Shown here: positions 32,537-33,116 of the stretch, piece by piece
Position numbering within the stretch: the first letter of the stretch is position 1
Layout of the letters: each line of letters opens with the position of its first letter
DNA from: Mycocentrospora acerina
Taxonomy: Eukaryota; Ascomycota; Dothideomycetes; Pleosporales
Direction of reading: 5' to 3'
DNA: 33,116 nt
Assembly: GCA_022701365.1 (NCBI GenBank)
Contig: JAKUHH010000208.1
Span: 1 to 33,116 of the forward strand
The notes under the pieces: generated by a model
Databases searched by the model: none
The model's input: only the letters and a program-made list of their open reading frames with translations
Told to the model about the DNA's origin: nothing
Translations under genes and position numbers: made by a program

Positions 32537-33116
32537 ATGGATTGGAGGCTAGTTCATCTACCGCTAGAGCTACAGTTCGCAGTGGCCGCGGCGATGGGCA
32601 CAGATATGGCAATTCGAGACTGGGTAAATGTTGACGCAGTATTTCAAAGATGGCATAAAACCGTGTCTTTGTGGTTTACAGAGTGGCTAGATCATCAGTC
32701 TCAAGGGAGTGTATTTGGCCACTATGAAGGTAGTGCATCAGAAATCTCATTTGTTGAAGATCACGTGGAAGGTAGGCTACCCGATTGTGAATCTTTGCAA
32801 AAATTTAACACTTTTTCAGAATTGATGTCCAAAAAGGTTTCTGTGACATGTCACTTGGCAGCAGATGGTAACGCGCAATGGTGGCTTATGAGAGAGAGTG
32901 GACGACTTCCAGTCTGTAAGGCTCAACGTTGCTGTCGACAAGATACGCGGCTTCGAGCAGAAGAACTTCAGCAAGCATACGTGGTAGTGGTGATAGACTA
33001 TCCGGGCATACCAGTGTGGACAGAATCAGTGTGCAAGGTGGCGCTGTCGTTACTAAGCGTGGAAGCGATAACTATTGTCGCTGACCATATCATACCTGTG
33101 ATTTTTTTTTTTTTTT
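32537..33116 (+). CDS. Hypothetical protein, 3' end outside the window
   Basis: From ATG 32537 the frame is open for 193 codons up to the right edge. A run this long without a stop is unlikely by chance in this AT-rich setting. The N-terminus MDWRLVHLPLELQFAVAAAM could be a helix of a small adaptor domain, with several Trp residues nearby (RDWV, QRWHK, LWFTEWLD). The middle holds QWWLMRESGRLP and a Cys pair (QRCCRQD). A hydrophobic YVVVVIDYPGIPVW segment lies near residue 150. No signal peptide is evident. I do not recognise the family. The last five residues are set by a T15 run (33102-33116) and may be unreliable. No intron was needed in the part seen. Confidence 0.5.
   Translation, partial: MDWRLVHLPLELQFAVAAAMGTDMAIRDWVNVDAVFQRWHKTVSLWFTEWLDHQSQGSVFGHYEGSASEISFVEDHVEGRLPDCESLQKFNTFSELMSKKVSVTCHLAADGNAQWWLMRESGRLPVCKAQRCCRQDTRLRAEELQQAYVVVVIDYPGIPVWTESVCKVALSLLSVEAITIVADHIIPVIFFFF

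Noticed and set aside
1..33116. CRISPR array, tRNA or rRNA genes
   Set aside because: No spaced direct-repeat array, and no tRNA or rRNA signature noticed by eye; the organism is a fungus, so CRISPR is not expected.

Overview
The window looks like an accessory, repeat-rich stretch of a filamentous ascomycete chromosome. The evidence is short GT-AG introns (46-83 nt) with ACTAAC- or CTGAC-type branch points and typically ascomycete families: a Zn2Cys6 regulator, a rhodopsin-domain membrane protein, a PNP/NB-ARC NLR, a Tad-type LINE and a pogo transposase. Nonsense changes in broken genes are nearly all C-to-T or G-to-A, mostly CpA to TpA, the mark of repeat-induced point mutation (RIP). A dothideomycete (Pleosporales-like) source is my guess, not shown by the sequence.

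Layout. 1-1.37 kb: RIP-destroyed pogo/Tigger transposase. 1.37-4.4 kb: no supported gene. 4.4-5.5 kb: unknown polyproline protein. 6.1-7.2 kb: 3' end of a LINE. 9.3-12.3 kb: six-exon Zn2Cys6 regulator with seven in-frame stops. 13.4-13.8 kb (minus): an apparently intact spliced 115-residue protein, with a 9-bp-period ACGTC array upstream. 15.0-16.8 kb (minus): six-exon amino-acid permease with one nonsense codon. 17.1-17.2 kb (minus): probable C-terminal scrap of a PLP-dependent dehydratase. 17.7-19.0 kb: intact five-exon rhodopsin-domain membrane protein. 21.4-22.3 kb: unknown two-exon gene. 23.3-26.2 kb: SulP-STAS-cyclic-nucleotide-binding transporter with two stops. 28.7-31.1 kb: PNP_UDP/NB-ARC NLR with one stop and no repeat domain. 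32.5 kb to the end: an ORF running off the right edge at a T15 run.

Four foldback MITE-like elements with related TA-flanked termini (TAACGTCC-type) lie between 20.7 and 31.5 kb. A perfect 176-bp repeat either side of the only N is most simply an unmerged contig overlap.

How the genes relate: the regulator, permease and dehydratase scrap could be the remains of an amino-acid-use cluster, and the SulP relative and the NLR add transport and self/non-self or immune-type functions. Most of these are broken, while the rhodopsin-domain gene and two or three small genes are open. No clear new multigene system is visible. The best leads are the decaying cluster, the repeat-less NLR and the MITE family. 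All calls come from reading translations, splice phase and remembered family features; no database search was done.
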